From Oligoflexia bacterium (GTDB lineage Bacteria; Bdellovibrionota; Bdellovibrionia; JABDDW01): a DNA stretch of 64,000 nt. Shown one piece after another: positions 50,827 to 60,162 of this stretch. Both the position numbers and the translations under genes were made by a program. The notes under the pieces were generated by a model, which searched no databases, had not been told where the DNA came from, and worked only from the letters and a program-made list of their open reading frames with translations. Each line of letters begins with the position of its first letter. The first letter of the stretch is position 1. The stretch is from positions 8,943 to 72,942 of the forward strand of contig JADJXN010000007.1 of NCBI GenBank assembly GCA_016715815.1, given 5' to 3'.

Positions 50827-52059
50827 TTATTCTAAAATTTTTGTTTCCGGAATGAAGACAACAAATTTTGCGCCCCAATCTTTGATGTAGGAATGTTTTT
50901 TGGCAATCTCGTCTTTAAAATTCCATGGCAAAATAACAACATAATCTGGTTTTTCTTCCTTTAAAGCATGGGCAGCTTTAATTGGAATATGTGTTCCAGG
51001 TAAAAAGCGTCCTTGTTTTGCGGGAGTGTCATCTACGGTAAAGTCTATAAAATCAGATCTAATGCCACAAAAATTTAAAAATGTGTTTCCTTTTGCTGGG
51101 GCACCAAAGCCTGCAATCTTTTTTCCTTGGTTTTTTGCTTTAATTAAAAAATCAAGGGCTGATCTTTTTGTTTTATGTACTTTTTCTTTAAAAGAAAAAT
51201 AATACTCTTTATTTTTCATCCCAGCAGTTTCTTCTTTTTTATTCAAATCTAAAAGACGCTGAGACATTTGTTTTTTTAATTCTTTATGGGTTGCATAAAT
51301 TCTTAAAGAGCCACCGTGAGTGGGTAGTTCTTCACAATCAAAAATTTCAAGACCATGATGCAAAAATATTCCAGAAACAGCGTGAAGAGAAAAATAAGAA
51401 AAATGCTCATGATAAATGGTATCAAACTGGTTGTGAGTCATAAGTTGGTAAAGGTGTGGAAATTCCATGGTGATTACACCTTTTGGTTTTAAAGCGCGCT
51501 TCATTCCAGCAACAAAATCATTAATATCTGGTACATGGGCTAAAACATTATTGCCAATAAGTAAATCTGCTTGCTTATTGTCTTCACAAAGCTCAATGGC
51601 AGTTTGTACGCCAAAAAATTTCACTTCAGTGGGTATTCCCTTATTAAGGGCTTTAACTGCAACATTAGCTGCCGGTTCTACACCCAAAACAGGAATGCCT
51701 TTTTCTTTAAAGTATTGAAGTAAGTAGCCATCGTTTGATGCTAATTCAACAACTTGGCTGGCGGATGTAAGTTTAAAGCGATCAATGGCCATTTCTGCAT
51801 ATTTTTTTGAATGCTCTAACCAAGTTTGGGAGTAAGATGAGAAATAAGCATAATCGGTAAAAATATGAGCTGGACTTTGTACCTCCTCTACCTGAACCAA
51901 ATGACACTTATGGCAAAGGTACAAGCAAAGTGGGTAAAAGGGCTCCATGTGGTGAATGTGGCTCAAAGGTAAGTAACTATTGGCCAGTGGTGACATACCA
52001 AGGTCAATGATGACGTCTTTCAAAGTTGTTTTACAGAACCTGCATTCTGGACTGCTCAT
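50827..52059 (-). CDS. SAM-dependent sugar C-methyltransferase-like protein (zinc-ribbon N terminus)
   Basis: A 410-residue protein with the three-part plan of NovU/TylCIII-type C-methyltransferases. The N-terminal zinc-binding segment has CRFCKTTL and CLYLCHKCHLVQ. The SAM-binding domain includes VVELASNDGYLLQYFKEKG near 82-100 and DLLIGNNVLAHVPD near 140. The C-terminal domain includes KKIAGFGAPAKGNTFLNFCG near 310-330. Family members methylate dTDP-keto sugars. With an rfbA remnant nearby, a dTDP-sugar branch for a surface glycan is plausible. It is the first gene of the MBOAT operon. Confidence 0.85.
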   Translation of the reverse strand: MSSPECRFCKTTLKDVIIDLGMSPLANSYLPLSHIHHMEPFYPLCLYLCHKCHLVQVEEVQSPAHIFTDYAYFSSYSQTWLEHSKKYAEMAIDRFKLTSASQVVELASNDGYLLQYFKEKGIPVLGVEPAANVAVKALNKGIPTEVKFFGVQTAIELCEDNKQADLLIGNNVLAHVPDINDFVAGMKRALKPKGVITMEFPHLYQLMTHNQFDTIYHEHFSYFSLHAVSGIFLHHGLEIFDCEELPTHGGSLRIYATHKELKKQMSQRLLDLNKKEETAGMKNKEYYFSFKEKVHKTKRSALDFLIKAKNQGKKIAGFGAPAKGNTFLNFCGIRSDFIDFTVDDTPAKQGRFLPGTHIPIKAAHALKEEKPDYVVILPWNFKDEIAKKHSYIKDWGAKFVVFIPETKILE

Positions 52060-52106
52060 GATGGATGTTATATTATAATAATGTTTGGGCTTTCAAGGAG
52101 GAATTT

Positions 52107-52832
52107 ATGTCCAAAAAAACTTGGCATGTGCACATGAGTGGGCAAACATTAGGGCCGCTTACCACTGAGGCTGTTAAAACCATGCTAAGCCAAATGCGCC
52201 TGCATTTTGTGGATTATATTTGGACACAAGGTTTTACCAAATGGTTAAGAATTAACGAAGTTGATGATTTTATGTCCCTTATGCCAAGCTACCCTCAAGA
52301 GTCCATACCGAGTGTTGCAAAAGAAAGTAAAGATATGGCTGAGGAAGAAGTTGTTGTGCCACTGAAGCCTAAAAAAGCGTTGGCGCCAAAAACTACATCT
52401 AAATCTTCTCCTAAGGCCTCTCCCGCACCCACTCTAAAGCCAGCACCTGAGCCAATTGAAGAAGAAGCGCTAGAGCCTGAGCCACCGGCACCGCCCCCAG
52501 TGCCTGCTAAAAAAGTTTGGCCAAAAGAGAGAAGGACAATAAGAGTTAAGCTTGAGGGCGGAGTAAATATCTCAAAAATTGGGGAGTATGTGCTGGTTGA
52601 TATTAGTGAGGGTGGAGTTTTCGTTAAAGCACAAAAAAATTTAGAAATTGGAACTGAAGTTAAGTTTTCACTGCGCTCAAATCTGACAAAAGAAGTTCTT
52701 CATTTAACGGGTGTGGTTATTAGACATGGTATTAGCCACAATGAGCAGGGTTTTGCCATTGAGTTTACCCGCCTTAACCCCAGCTACAAACGCCTCATTA
52801 AGCAATACGTGGCTCAATTTAATGTTGAGTAA
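52107..52832 (+). CDS. GYF_2-like plus PilZ domain protein
   Basis: A 241-residue protein. The start at 52107 was chosen for its AAGGAGG ribosome site; the frame is open 14 codons further without one. Residues about 1-55 (WHVHMSGQTLGPLTTEAVKTML, WTQGFTKWLRI) match a GYF_2-type domain. A Pro/Glu/Lys-rich linker spans about 70-145. The last 95 residues are a PilZ-like domain (ERRTIRVKLEGGVN, LVDISEGGVFVKA, GFAIEFTRL), a c-di-GMP effector fold. The first Arg box is partly conserved and the DxSxxG motif (DISEGG) is present, so c-di-GMP binding is plausible. It overlaps the TPR gene by 11 bases. Confidence 0.8.
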   Translation: MSKKTWHVHMSGQTLGPLTTEAVKTMLSQMRLHFVDYIWTQGFTKWLRINEVDDFMSLMPSYPQESIPSVAKESKDMAEEEVVVPLKPKKALAPKTTSKSSPKASPAPTLKPAPEPIEEEALEPEPPAPPPVPAKKVWPKERRTIRVKLEGGVNISKIGEYVLVDISEGGVFVKAQKNLEIGTEVKFSLRSNLTKEVLHLTGVVIRHGISHNEQGFAIEFTRLNPSYKRLIKQYVAQFNVE

Positions 52833-55800
52833 ATTATTAGTTCTTATAACTCTGTTTTGTTTTTCACATTTAGCTAGTGCTGATGCTTTAGATAATTTAA
52901 TACAAAACTCAAAGTGGGATGATGCTGTTCAAACTTCTTTTGAAATAACAAAAAAAAACCCTAATAACCATGATGCCAGGCTAAAAGGGGCTTATGCATT
53001 ATTTCAAAAAGGGTATTTTAATTCTGCACTAGTGTATTTAAAAAGTATCCCCATGGCTGAGTGGAAAAAGCTACCACAGGGAAAAGATAAACTTGTAGAA
53101 GTTGTTTTGTTATTTCAAAAAAAAATGCCAGCCCAATTTATTCCCTGGCGCCTAGATCAACTTCCAACAGATATTTCTTCAAATGTAACGGCTGATGAAT
53201 TAAATTATGCAAAAGCAAGACTGGCTTTTGAGTCTGGCAATGATGCTTTAGCAGAAAAGCTTTTTTTGCAAATTAACTCAGGCTCTAGATACTATGCGGC
53301 AAGTCTTTATTTGCTGGGTTCTATTAAAGTTAAACAAACTGACTATGCTCAGGCACACTTTTATTTTTCTAAAGTTTTTGAACCAGTGGTTTTTGAAAAA
53401 TCAACTGAGTTTTGGAAAGATGTTTCATCTGAAATGACATCCCACTGGGGGGCTAATTTAAAAATTCAATTCACAGCAGATCCACTTTTGCAAATTAAGC
53501 GAATTGGTGAGCTTTCAATGCTAGGGCTTGCAAGGCTTGCCTATGCTCAGAAAAAATTTGACCTTGCTCTTGAAAGATACTCTAAAGTTCCATCAAGCTC
53601 TAAGTATTATAACCGGGCTAACATAGAAAAAGTTTGGGCTCTACTTTCTATGGCAAAGCACCAAGAGGCCGAAGCCCTAGCATCAAAACTAGAGTTTGAA
53701 AGTGCAGGGGTTGAGTCTATGGAGGCTAAAATATTAAAAGCCCTTATTATGGCCGACGCTGGTATGAGCGAAAAGGCAAGGTCTGAAATTAATGAATTTC
53801 AAAAAAAATACCTTGAATCAAAAAAAGATATTACCCCCTTTTTAAATTTAAAAAATGATCAAAGAATACAGGCCTTAGAAGAAAGTCAGAAAAATATTAA
53901 ATCTGAAATTGAAGATTTGAAAAAAGAGGAATTAAGAATTTATTCTGCTTACAAAAAATTTGCCTCAGATTTAGAGGCTTTAAAATTTCAATCCGCAAAT
54001 TTAATTGCCAGGTGGAATAAGGAAAAAGCAGTTAATGCCAGGGCGGATTTAGATAAGTTTTATTTGCAGTCAAAACTAATAAAAGCCGAAACCTACTTAG
54101 AGGAACACCATAAATTAAAATTAGAATTTAAAAAAACTGGAGCAGGTATTGACCTTAAAAAACAATCGGAGTATGAGGCACGTCTGGCAGATTTATTAGA
54201 AAAAGCTTCTGAGCAAGTTGGTGGGATGGACCAATCTTTAAATTTAAAATTCAGACAAAGTGAAATTATTTGGGAATTAGGAACTACTAAAATAATTCTA
54301 GGCCAGGAAAATGAAGGGGAAAAATTAAGAGAGCAGGCCACAAAAATTATAGAAGGTATAGCTAACCAAAAATTTAATAAGCAAGACCAGGCTCTTTTCT
54401 TTTTAGGTTTTGCTTACATGGAAACCGGGCGAACAAATGAGTCTATGCAAGTATTTAGAGATTATGTAAAGCGCTTTCCCCAGCATGTGCATGTGCCAGA
54501 TGCATATAGAATATTGGGGGATCAAAACTTTGATGAGAATAAATTTGTCCAAGCTGAAAATGATTATAAGCAAGTTTTGCAATTTGCAGATTCTCCTTTT
54601 GTTGGCTACGCGCTTTATAAATTAGGTTGGTCTGGTTACAATTTAAGAGCTTATGGTCGTGCACTTTTGGGTTTAGAAGAAGCCTATTTATGGACTAAAA
54701 AATCAGCCCAAACCGGTGGGGAGCTTTTAAGCCTTCAGCGTGAGGCAAGGCGGGATCTGATTTCAGTTTATGCGGAACTAGGAGATCACAAAAAGGCTTT
54801 TGAATATTTTAAAAATATTGACCAAGATTATCTTCCTTGGATTTTAGAGCTTGTGAAGCAGCTAGAGCAAAATGGTCAGTATGAAAAGACTCAAGACCTC
54901 TATGCTCAGCTCATACAAGCAGATCCAAAATCTAAAAATGCAATGCTTTATCAAGCTGGAATTATTTATTCAGCCTATAGGCTTCAGCGTTGGCAAATTG
55001 TTGAAACAACCCTTTTTGATTTATTAAATAATTATTCCGACCAGCTTAAAAACCCTACAAAAGAAGAAACAACTGAGGCAAAAGTAGAAGCCATTATTAG
55101 AGAAGCGGTAACAGCACATTTAAATGATTTTAAAGCCTCTGTTTTAGACGCAGTAAAGGAAAGAATTGTAAAATTAAATTCAACTTATTTAGGGGCGTTT
55201 GAAAAATGGCCCCAGTCACAAAACCTGCTCTACAGACATGCTCAATACTTATTTGAAAATAATAATATTAAAGCCGCTCAAAATTGTTTTGAAAACCATT
55301 GGCTTTGGTTTAAAAATGAAATTAAAGACCCTTTAAAAGAGGAGGCCTTGAGAAACTTAATTTCAACTTTGGGCCGCTTAGAAGATTTAAACAAGGACAG
55401 TATTACAAAATTAACATCTGAGGCTGAAAAGATAATTAACTTCACAACAGAGTATGAAAAACTCTACCCTGAGACCAAATACACCCGTACCATTTTATTT
55501 TTAAAAGCGTCTATCTTTTTGAAATTTAAAAAGCTTGAAGAAGGAATTAAAATTAGCCAGCAATTATTAGATGACAAAGCGGATGACGATATTACAAAAA
55601 AATCTTTTAAAAACCTGGCTAAAGCTTACTACGAATTAAGGGATTGGGAGCGTACCTATAATTGGGCTTTAAAAACTAAGGGCCCCAAAAATGAGCTTCA
55701 AATAATAAAAGAAGAATCTTATTTCTTATGGGCGCAAGGAATTACGGATCCTAAAAAGGCTTCTGAATTATATTTAAAAATTGCACAAAATCCAGATATG

Positions 55801-57096
55801 GCAAAGCTTCATGATAAGAGTTTATATAATGCCTTTATTTATTTTGAAAAGCTAAATGACTACTCAAAAGCCATTGAAGTGGCAGAAAAACTTGAAAAGA
55901 AAAACCCCAACTATGATGGCTTTTTTAATATTTCAGGTGTGCGCGCCTCTATGTATCAGGAATCTGGCCAGTACGATAAAGCACTTCAGCAGTTAAATTT
56001 ATTTTTAAAAAAACCAGGGGATGAAAAGCTGCAAAAACAAGCTCAGCTAAATAGAGCCCTTATTTTAGAAGCACTTGAACAAACAGCTCAGGCTCAAAGT
56101 GAATTTAAAAATTATTTAAATAGTAAAAGTGGTGCCACAGAAGCCGGAAAAAAAGAGGCCGAGCTAGCACTTAAAAGGCTAACCTATGTGACCAAGAAAG
56201 AGGTTATACCTAAATTGCCAGAGTGGGAAAAATTAAAATCAGAAAAAGCCACTTATGATAAGCAATTAAGTACAAAATCAAAAGATTTTGTTAAAAAAAT
56301 AAAAGAAGATGGTATTAGGCTTCAAAATATTTCCAAAAAGTTTTTAGATATTTCTGGTAATGAAAAAATAAATTACTTTCACCGCTATGAAGCTCTTTGT
56401 GTGGTTCCATTTTTATATTCTAAATATGCTTTTGCTATACGTTTAATTAAAGGAGATGATGCTGAGCTTGATAAGGAGCTTGAAAAGTTAGCCCAACCAA
56501 TAGACCAAAAATCAAAAGAGTTTGCCCAAAGCTGTATAGACCAATCCTATAAAGCACGCCATCGAGGACCTGAGTTTGAAAAAGTTTTAGATTTTTATGG
56601 GTGGCAAGCGGATGCCAATATGGCTTCAAAAGCTAATGATGTATTAAAAGAATTTGAAAAAAAATATCCACTCATTCAAAAATCTCAAAATTCAAAAGAA
56701 GAAGAGTTAACATCAAAAATTTTAAAATTAAACGGTGAGAAAAAATCAGATAAGGATTCCTGGTACAATTTAGCCTACATTCGTTACACTCAAAAAAAAT
56801 ATCGCCTAGCAAGGTTAACCACTATTGATGCTTTATCTAAATTTCAAAAATCTTATGAGCTTTTTAACCTTTTTGTAGCAATAGAATTAAAATTAAACAC
56901 AGAAGATAATATTTTAGATTTATTTGAAGATGCGGGCGAAAAAGGCTCAGGCCATGGGTGGGCTAATGCAGGGTATTTACATTTAAAAGATTTGCGCCTG
57001 CAGGATGCTTTGAAAAATTTTAAACTTGCCTTAAACAAAGGGGCTTTTGATGAAGAGCCTGAATTGAAAGATAAAATTAGGGAGCTTTTAAAATGA
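52822..57096 (+). CDS. giant periplasmic TPR-repeat protein, possible gliding-machinery component
   Basis: A 1424-residue protein with a signal peptide (MLSKLLVLITLFCFSHLASA). Almost all the rest is TPR-like helical repeats, e.g. NNHDARLKGAYALFQKGYFNSALVYL near 33-58 and AYRILGDQNFDENKFVQAEND near 557. A coiled coil lies near 355-400. The start at 52822 replaces a longer frame that would overlap the PilZ gene heavily. Large TPR proteins such as AgmK/GltI are part of the Myxococcus gliding complex; the AgmX-like gene immediately downstream supports that relation, but no direct orthology can be shown here. Confidence 0.75.
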   Translation: MLSKLLVLITLFCFSHLASADALDNLIQNSKWDDAVQTSFEITKKNPNNHDARLKGAYALFQKGYFNSALVYLKSIPMAEWKKLPQGKDKLVEVVLLFQKKMPAQFIPWRLDQLPTDISSNVTADELNYAKARLAFESGNDALAEKLFLQINSGSRYYAASLYLLGSIKVKQTDYAQAHFYFSKVFEPVVFEKSTEFWKDVSSEMTSHWGANLKIQFTADPLLQIKRIGELSMLGLARLAYAQKKFDLALERYSKVPSSSKYYNRANIEKVWALLSMAKHQEAEALASKLEFESAGVESMEAKILKALIMADAGMSEKARSEINEFQKKYLESKKDITPFLNLKNDQRIQALEESQKNIKSEIEDLKKEELRIYSAYKKFASDLEALKFQSANLIARWNKEKAVNARADLDKFYLQSKLIKAETYLEEHHKLKLEFKKTGAGIDLKKQSEYEARLADLLEKASEQVGGMDQSLNLKFRQSEIIWELGTTKIILGQENEGEKLREQATKIIEGIANQKFNKQDQALFFLGFAYMETGRTNESMQVFRDYVKRFPQHVHVPDAYRILGDQNFDENKFVQAENDYKQVLQFADSPFVGYALYKLGWSGYNLRAYGRALLGLEEAYLWTKKSAQTGGELLSLQREARRDLISVYAELGDHKKAFEYFKNIDQDYLPWILELVKQLEQNGQYEKTQDLYAQLIQADPKSKNAMLYQAGIIYSAYRLQRWQIVETTLFDLLNNYSDQLKNPTKEETTEAKVEAIIREAVTAHLNDFKASVLDAVKERIVKLNSTYLGAFEKWPQSQNLLYRHAQYLFENNNIKAAQNCFENHWLWFKNEIKDPLKEEALRNLISTLGRLEDLNKDSITKLTSEAEKIINFTTEYEKLYPETKYTRTILFLKASIFLKFKKLEEGIKISQQLLDDKADDDITKKSFKNLAKAYYELRDWERTYNWALKTKGPKNELQIIKEESYFLWAQGITDPKKASELYLKIAQNPDMAKLHDKSLYNAFIYFEKLNDYSKAIEVAEKLEKKNPNYDGFFNISGVRASMYQESGQYDKALQQLNLFLKKPGDEKLQKQAQLNRALILEALEQTAQAQSEFKNYLNSKSGATEAGKKEAELALKRLTYVTKKEVIPKLPEWEKLKSEKATYDKQLSTKSKDFVKKIKEDGIRLQNISKKFLDISGNEKINYFHRYEALCVVPFLYSKYAFAIRLIKGDDAELDKELEKLAQPIDQKSKEFAQSCIDQSYKARHRGPEFEKVLDFYGWQADANMASKANDVLKEFEKKYPLIQKSQNSKEEELTSKILKLNGEKKSDKDSWYNLAYIRYTQKKYRLARLTTIDALSKFQKSYELFNLFVAIELKLNTEDNILDLFEDAGEKGSGHGWANAGYLHLKDLRLQDALKNFKLALNKGAFDEEPELKDKIRELLK

Positions 57097-57335
57097 AAAT
57101 CTTTTTAATAATACTTTTTTGCGCTACGTCGAGTTGGGCGCAAGAACAAAGCAAGCCTAAAGTCATTTATAAAAAGTCTGAAACTCATAAATTTTCTGGT
57201 TTAAAATTAAAAGGGCAATTCAAAAAACCCGAATTGAGTTATATTTATCAGAGAAAGGGAATTCGTTTTGAACAAATTGTCGATGTCCCGGAAAATTTTA
57301 ACCAACAAATTATCCACTCAAGCTCTGAGTTCTAG
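57093..57335 (+). CDS. small secreted protein of unknown function
   Basis: An 80-residue protein with a signal peptide (about 1-16, ending SSWAQ). The mature 64 residues are basic and Ser/Lys-rich (KVIYKKSETHKFSGLKLKGQFKKP). I recognise no family. The ATG overlaps the TPR stop by four bases, and its 3' end overlaps the AgmX-like gene by 68 bases, so translation of the three may be coupled. A role in the same envelope machine is inferred from position only. Confidence 0.6.
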   Translation: MKIFLIILFCATSSWAQEQSKPKVIYKKSETHKFSGLKLKGQFKKPELSYIYQRKGIRFEQIVDVPENFNQQIIHSSSEF

Positions 57336-58584
57336 TTTAAAAGTTAGCGTTTACTGGGGGGATATTTTATACGGCACCATTTTATGTGGTCCCAATGAAT
57401 CTATCACCATTGGAAAAGCGGGACATAATACTTTTGTCTTGGATTTAGATGATGCCTCCTCCACTAGAGATTCATTAGAAGTTGTTAAAGTAAATGAAGA
57501 TAAATCAGCTGATATACGTTTTGATGACAGCATTGATGGCCACATAAAGCTAGGCGGAAAGCTCATGTCGCTCTCAACTGCTAGGCAAGAGCAGCATTTA
57601 AAAAAAGATGGCCAGGGTGTTTACCACATACAAATTAAAGATAAAGAAAAGGCCGATTTAGCCATAGGGCTAGTAAGTTTTTATTTTGATTGGTTAGACA
57701 ATATTGAGGTTTTACCGCGAAAATCTGATTTAAACAAAGAAGATCAAAAAAAATGGATCATTATTCTTTTAAGCGTACTTCTAGCACCTGTTTTAATATT
57801 TTTGATTATATCCATTTTCCCACCAAAGGAGCCTGAGCGCCCACCAGAGAGACTTGTGACGTTACTTCCAAGACAGCAGCCGGCAAAAGCAGCCATGGGA
57901 GCACAACAAACCGCCGATGGAGGGGCTCAAAAAGGAGATTTGGGGAAAGCGCAGGTGGCGGCTGAAGAAAAACCAAGTGCTGCGCAACTTTTAAAAAGAG
58001 CTAATATTGGAAGCCTGCTTTCAGGTTTAACTTCAATGGGCGCTAATGCGCCTAGTGCGCCAACACAAAATCAGAAAACTCAAGTGTCTCAAGCAGGTAC
58101 TGGTGGGTTTTCAACAGAGGGGTTAAAAACAGGTGGTGGTGGAAAAACCGTTGGTATTGGTAGGACCGTTGGTGAGGGCCAAGGTGGCTTTGAAGGAACT
58201 GGAAGATTAGGTCTCTCGGGGGATGCAGCTGTTGAAGGTGGTACAGGACACGGAAGCCCTGATACTTTGGTGCGAGGCGGGCTTTCAAAAGATGTTATTG
58301 AAGCAATCATTCGTCGTCGCCAACACCGCATTCGTTTATGTTATGAACGGCAACTTAACTTTAACCCAAAGCTTGCCGGTAAAATTTCAGTTAGATTTGT
58401 GATTGGCAAAAACGGTGAAGTGCTCAAGGCTGATTCTATTGAAGACACTATGAAGAGTGAGCCTGTGAGACAATGTGTATTAACCGAGGTTAAAACCTGG
58501 ACATTCCCTCACCCTGAGGGTGGAACTTTGGTAGATGTAGATTATCCTTTTGTGTTTGAATCAAGTGCCCGCACGGGGCAGTAA
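57268..58584 (+). CDS. AgmX/GltJ-like protein: FHA-like N domain, one TM helix, TonB-like C terminus
   Basis: A 438-residue protein. Residues about 20-150 look like a degenerate FHA-like beta domain (VSVYWGDILYGTILCGPNES, TIGKAGHNTFVLDL). One transmembrane helix lies near 168-187 (KWIIILLSVLLAPVLIFLII), a Pro/Gly-rich periplasmic linker near 190-340, and an AgmX/PglI-type TonB-like C domain with RRRQHRIRLCYERQLNFNP and VLTEVKTWTFPHPEGG. This matches proteins that transmit motor force across the envelope in gliding. The TTG start at 57268 follows AAAGGGA by 7 bases; an ATG at 57283 is the alternative. The long overlap with the preceding gene is unusual. Confidence 0.75.
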   Translation: MNKLSMSRKILTNKLSTQALSSSLKVSVYWGDILYGTILCGPNESITIGKAGHNTFVLDLDDASSTRDSLEVVKVNEDKSADIRFDDSIDGHIKLGGKLMSLSTARQEQHLKKDGQGVYHIQIKDKEKADLAIGLVSFYFDWLDNIEVLPRKSDLNKEDQKKWIIILLSVLLAPVLIFLIISIFPPKEPERPPERLVTLLPRQQPAKAAMGAQQTADGGAQKGDLGKAQVAAEEKPSAAQLLKRANIGSLLSGLTSMGANAPSAPTQNQKTQVSQAGTGGFSTEGLKTGGGGKTVGIGRTVGEGQGGFEGTGRLGLSGDAAVEGGTGHGSPDTLVRGGLSKDVIEAIIRRRQHRIRLCYERQLNFNPKLAGKISVRFVIGKNGEVLKADSIEDTMKSEPVRQCVLTEVKTWTFPHPEGGTLVDVDYPFVFESSARTGQ

Positions 58585-58705
58585 ACTTATCTCTTATTCG
58601 CAGGTTTGCACTTTTATCTAAAGCAACTTCGTAACATCGAGTTTATTATCCGAATTAGTTAGGCATTACAGTATTTTTCTCTCCCACTTTAGACTGCTTT
58701 CTTTG

Positions 58706-59754
58706 TTAAATTTGTTTTTTCCACCTGTAGCGATTATGGTTTGCGCAAAGAAGCCTTAAGTTATTTATATCTGTCGAGGAGCCGCCGTAGCTGTATGGTT
58801 TGATATGATCTATTTGAATAAAGTGCGTGGAGTTACATTTTTGTGCTGAGCTGTCTATTGCATTGTCCTTTTGATCTTTGCTGCTTTCAGGCTTACCTGC
58901 ATTGAAGTTCTTATCGCTAACATATTGGCATTTTCCCTGATCCCGCTTCCATACTTGGCGCTTAATTTCTGTTGGAATGTAGCGGGAATTTGGTGATTCT
59001 TTGTGTGCCTTTTGAGCATCTGATTTCTTTACTTCCGCCGGCGGAAGTGCATTTTGACACCGGCTCTTATCAAGCTTCTTAAGCGCAATCTCCGCTAGCT
59101 CTAAAAGTAACTCCTCATAACTAGGATTAGCTTTTTTATGAGAAATTAATGCCTTTACCCTCTCAAGCTTCTCTTTAAGCTCTTTTGTGATAACAAATCT
59201 TACTTCAATCTTTTCTTCTGTGATTAGTCTTTCCCTATCTTGAGGAATTGTAGCTAAGGGTGATATTTTTATTAATTCTTTCTCGCACTCACTTTTAGAT
59301 TTGTTTTCTAATTTACCCAATAACTCTCGTTTTTGATTAATGTTATAGCTTTTCTGGTTAACTCTTTTTTCTTGGCCAATAAACATGGCGGCCTGGGATA
59401 AAGTAGTAAGGTTTAAATTACCCTTTTCTATTTTAGTTTTAACTTCAGGGATGTCTTTCATAAGTCTCATAGCAGAGATTCTACGTTGAGCGGCACTTTC
59501 AGAGTATTGTAGTTCTTTTACGCAAAACTCAAATAAGCTAGGGTAGCCCATTTCAAGATAAAGCTTTCGGGTTTGTACTTCTAAAGATAATCTAACACTA
59601 AAGACAAGAGTTTTCTTTCTTCTGAAACAAGGTTTTTTAATTCTGTTATTAACTCACCACTAGATACGTTTTTAAGCACAGTTACAAGTTCTCCGTTAGC
59701 AAGTACTTTCAAATTAGTTGAGAGAGCATTCTTTTTAATTTCTAAGTTATTCAT
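58706..59754 (-). CDS. HNH endonuclease-domain protein, frameshifted near its N terminus
   Basis: The main frame (58706-59551 and upstream to about 59585) encodes an alpha-helical DUF222-like part (YSESAAQRRISAMRLMK) and a C-terminal HNH nuclease: YIPTEIKRQVWKRDQGKCQY, HFIQIDHIKPYSYGGSS, NNLRLLCANHNRYRWKK. The true start is probably ATG 59754, with AAGGAG upstream; it runs 57 codons in another frame (MNNLEIKKNA to LSLVLDYL) to a stop at 59581. One missing base in the CTTTA run near 59583-59587 joins the frames. Multi-copy proteins of this kind are familiar to me from Bdellovibrio-type genomes. Their function is unknown; a nuclease activity is likely. Confidence 0.8.
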
Positions 59755-60030
59755 TTAAGTCTCCTTTGTTTAAGCAGCACAATAACATGGGTTTTAAATC
59801 TTAGATTTTTCACTCACAAATCAATCACGTCAGGCGAATTCAAAAATGATTTTAGAGCGAAAGAAAATTCCAGGACAATACAATAAAGACAATGTGTGTG
59901 CGAATAAAGTAGTAAATAAAAGCAAAAGTAAAACTCACAGAACAAAACAAAATTCCAACAAAAACTCGATCAAGTGAAAAATAATTAAAAGGCGAGAGTA
60001 AAAAAGACAAAGGAAATAATAAACCAAAGC

Positions 60031-60128
60031 AAAGAGCAAAGAGCAAAAAGCAAAAAGCAAAGAGCAAAGAGCAAAAAGCAAAAAGCAAAGAGCAAAGAGC
60101 AAAGAGCAAAAAGCAAAAAGCAAAGAGC
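60031..60128. repeat. 14-copy tandem repeat of a 7-bp unit
   Basis: Fourteen consecutive heptamers of AAAGAGC or AAAAAGC. In order (G = AAAGAGC, A = AAAAAGC): GGAAGGAAGGGAAG, so a 28-bp higher-order period is visible in the first part. It lies in the 408-base gap 59755-60162 between the HNH gene and the Ig-like protein gene. The gap otherwise shows only AT-rich sequence. Short minus-strand frames rich in Leu, Phe and Cys across it are by-products of the repeat. Confidence 0.95.
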
Positions 60129-60162
60129 AAATCATTAAAGTCAGCAGCTCAAAGAACTACAC

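Noticed and set aside
57093..57335. Single-base frameshift joining the small secreted protein to the AgmX-like protein
   Set aside because: The AgmX-like protein has a normal cytoplasmic N domain before its own membrane helix; fusion to a signal peptide would put that domain on the wrong side of the membrane.
59852..60135. Leu/Phe/Cys-rich minus-strand ORFs of 66 and 92 codons
   Set aside because: They are translations of the 7-bp tandem array; both frames look alike, have no ribosome site and no domain.
60000..60135. CRISPR array
   Set aside because: The 7-bp units are contiguous with no spacers and there are no cas genes in the window.
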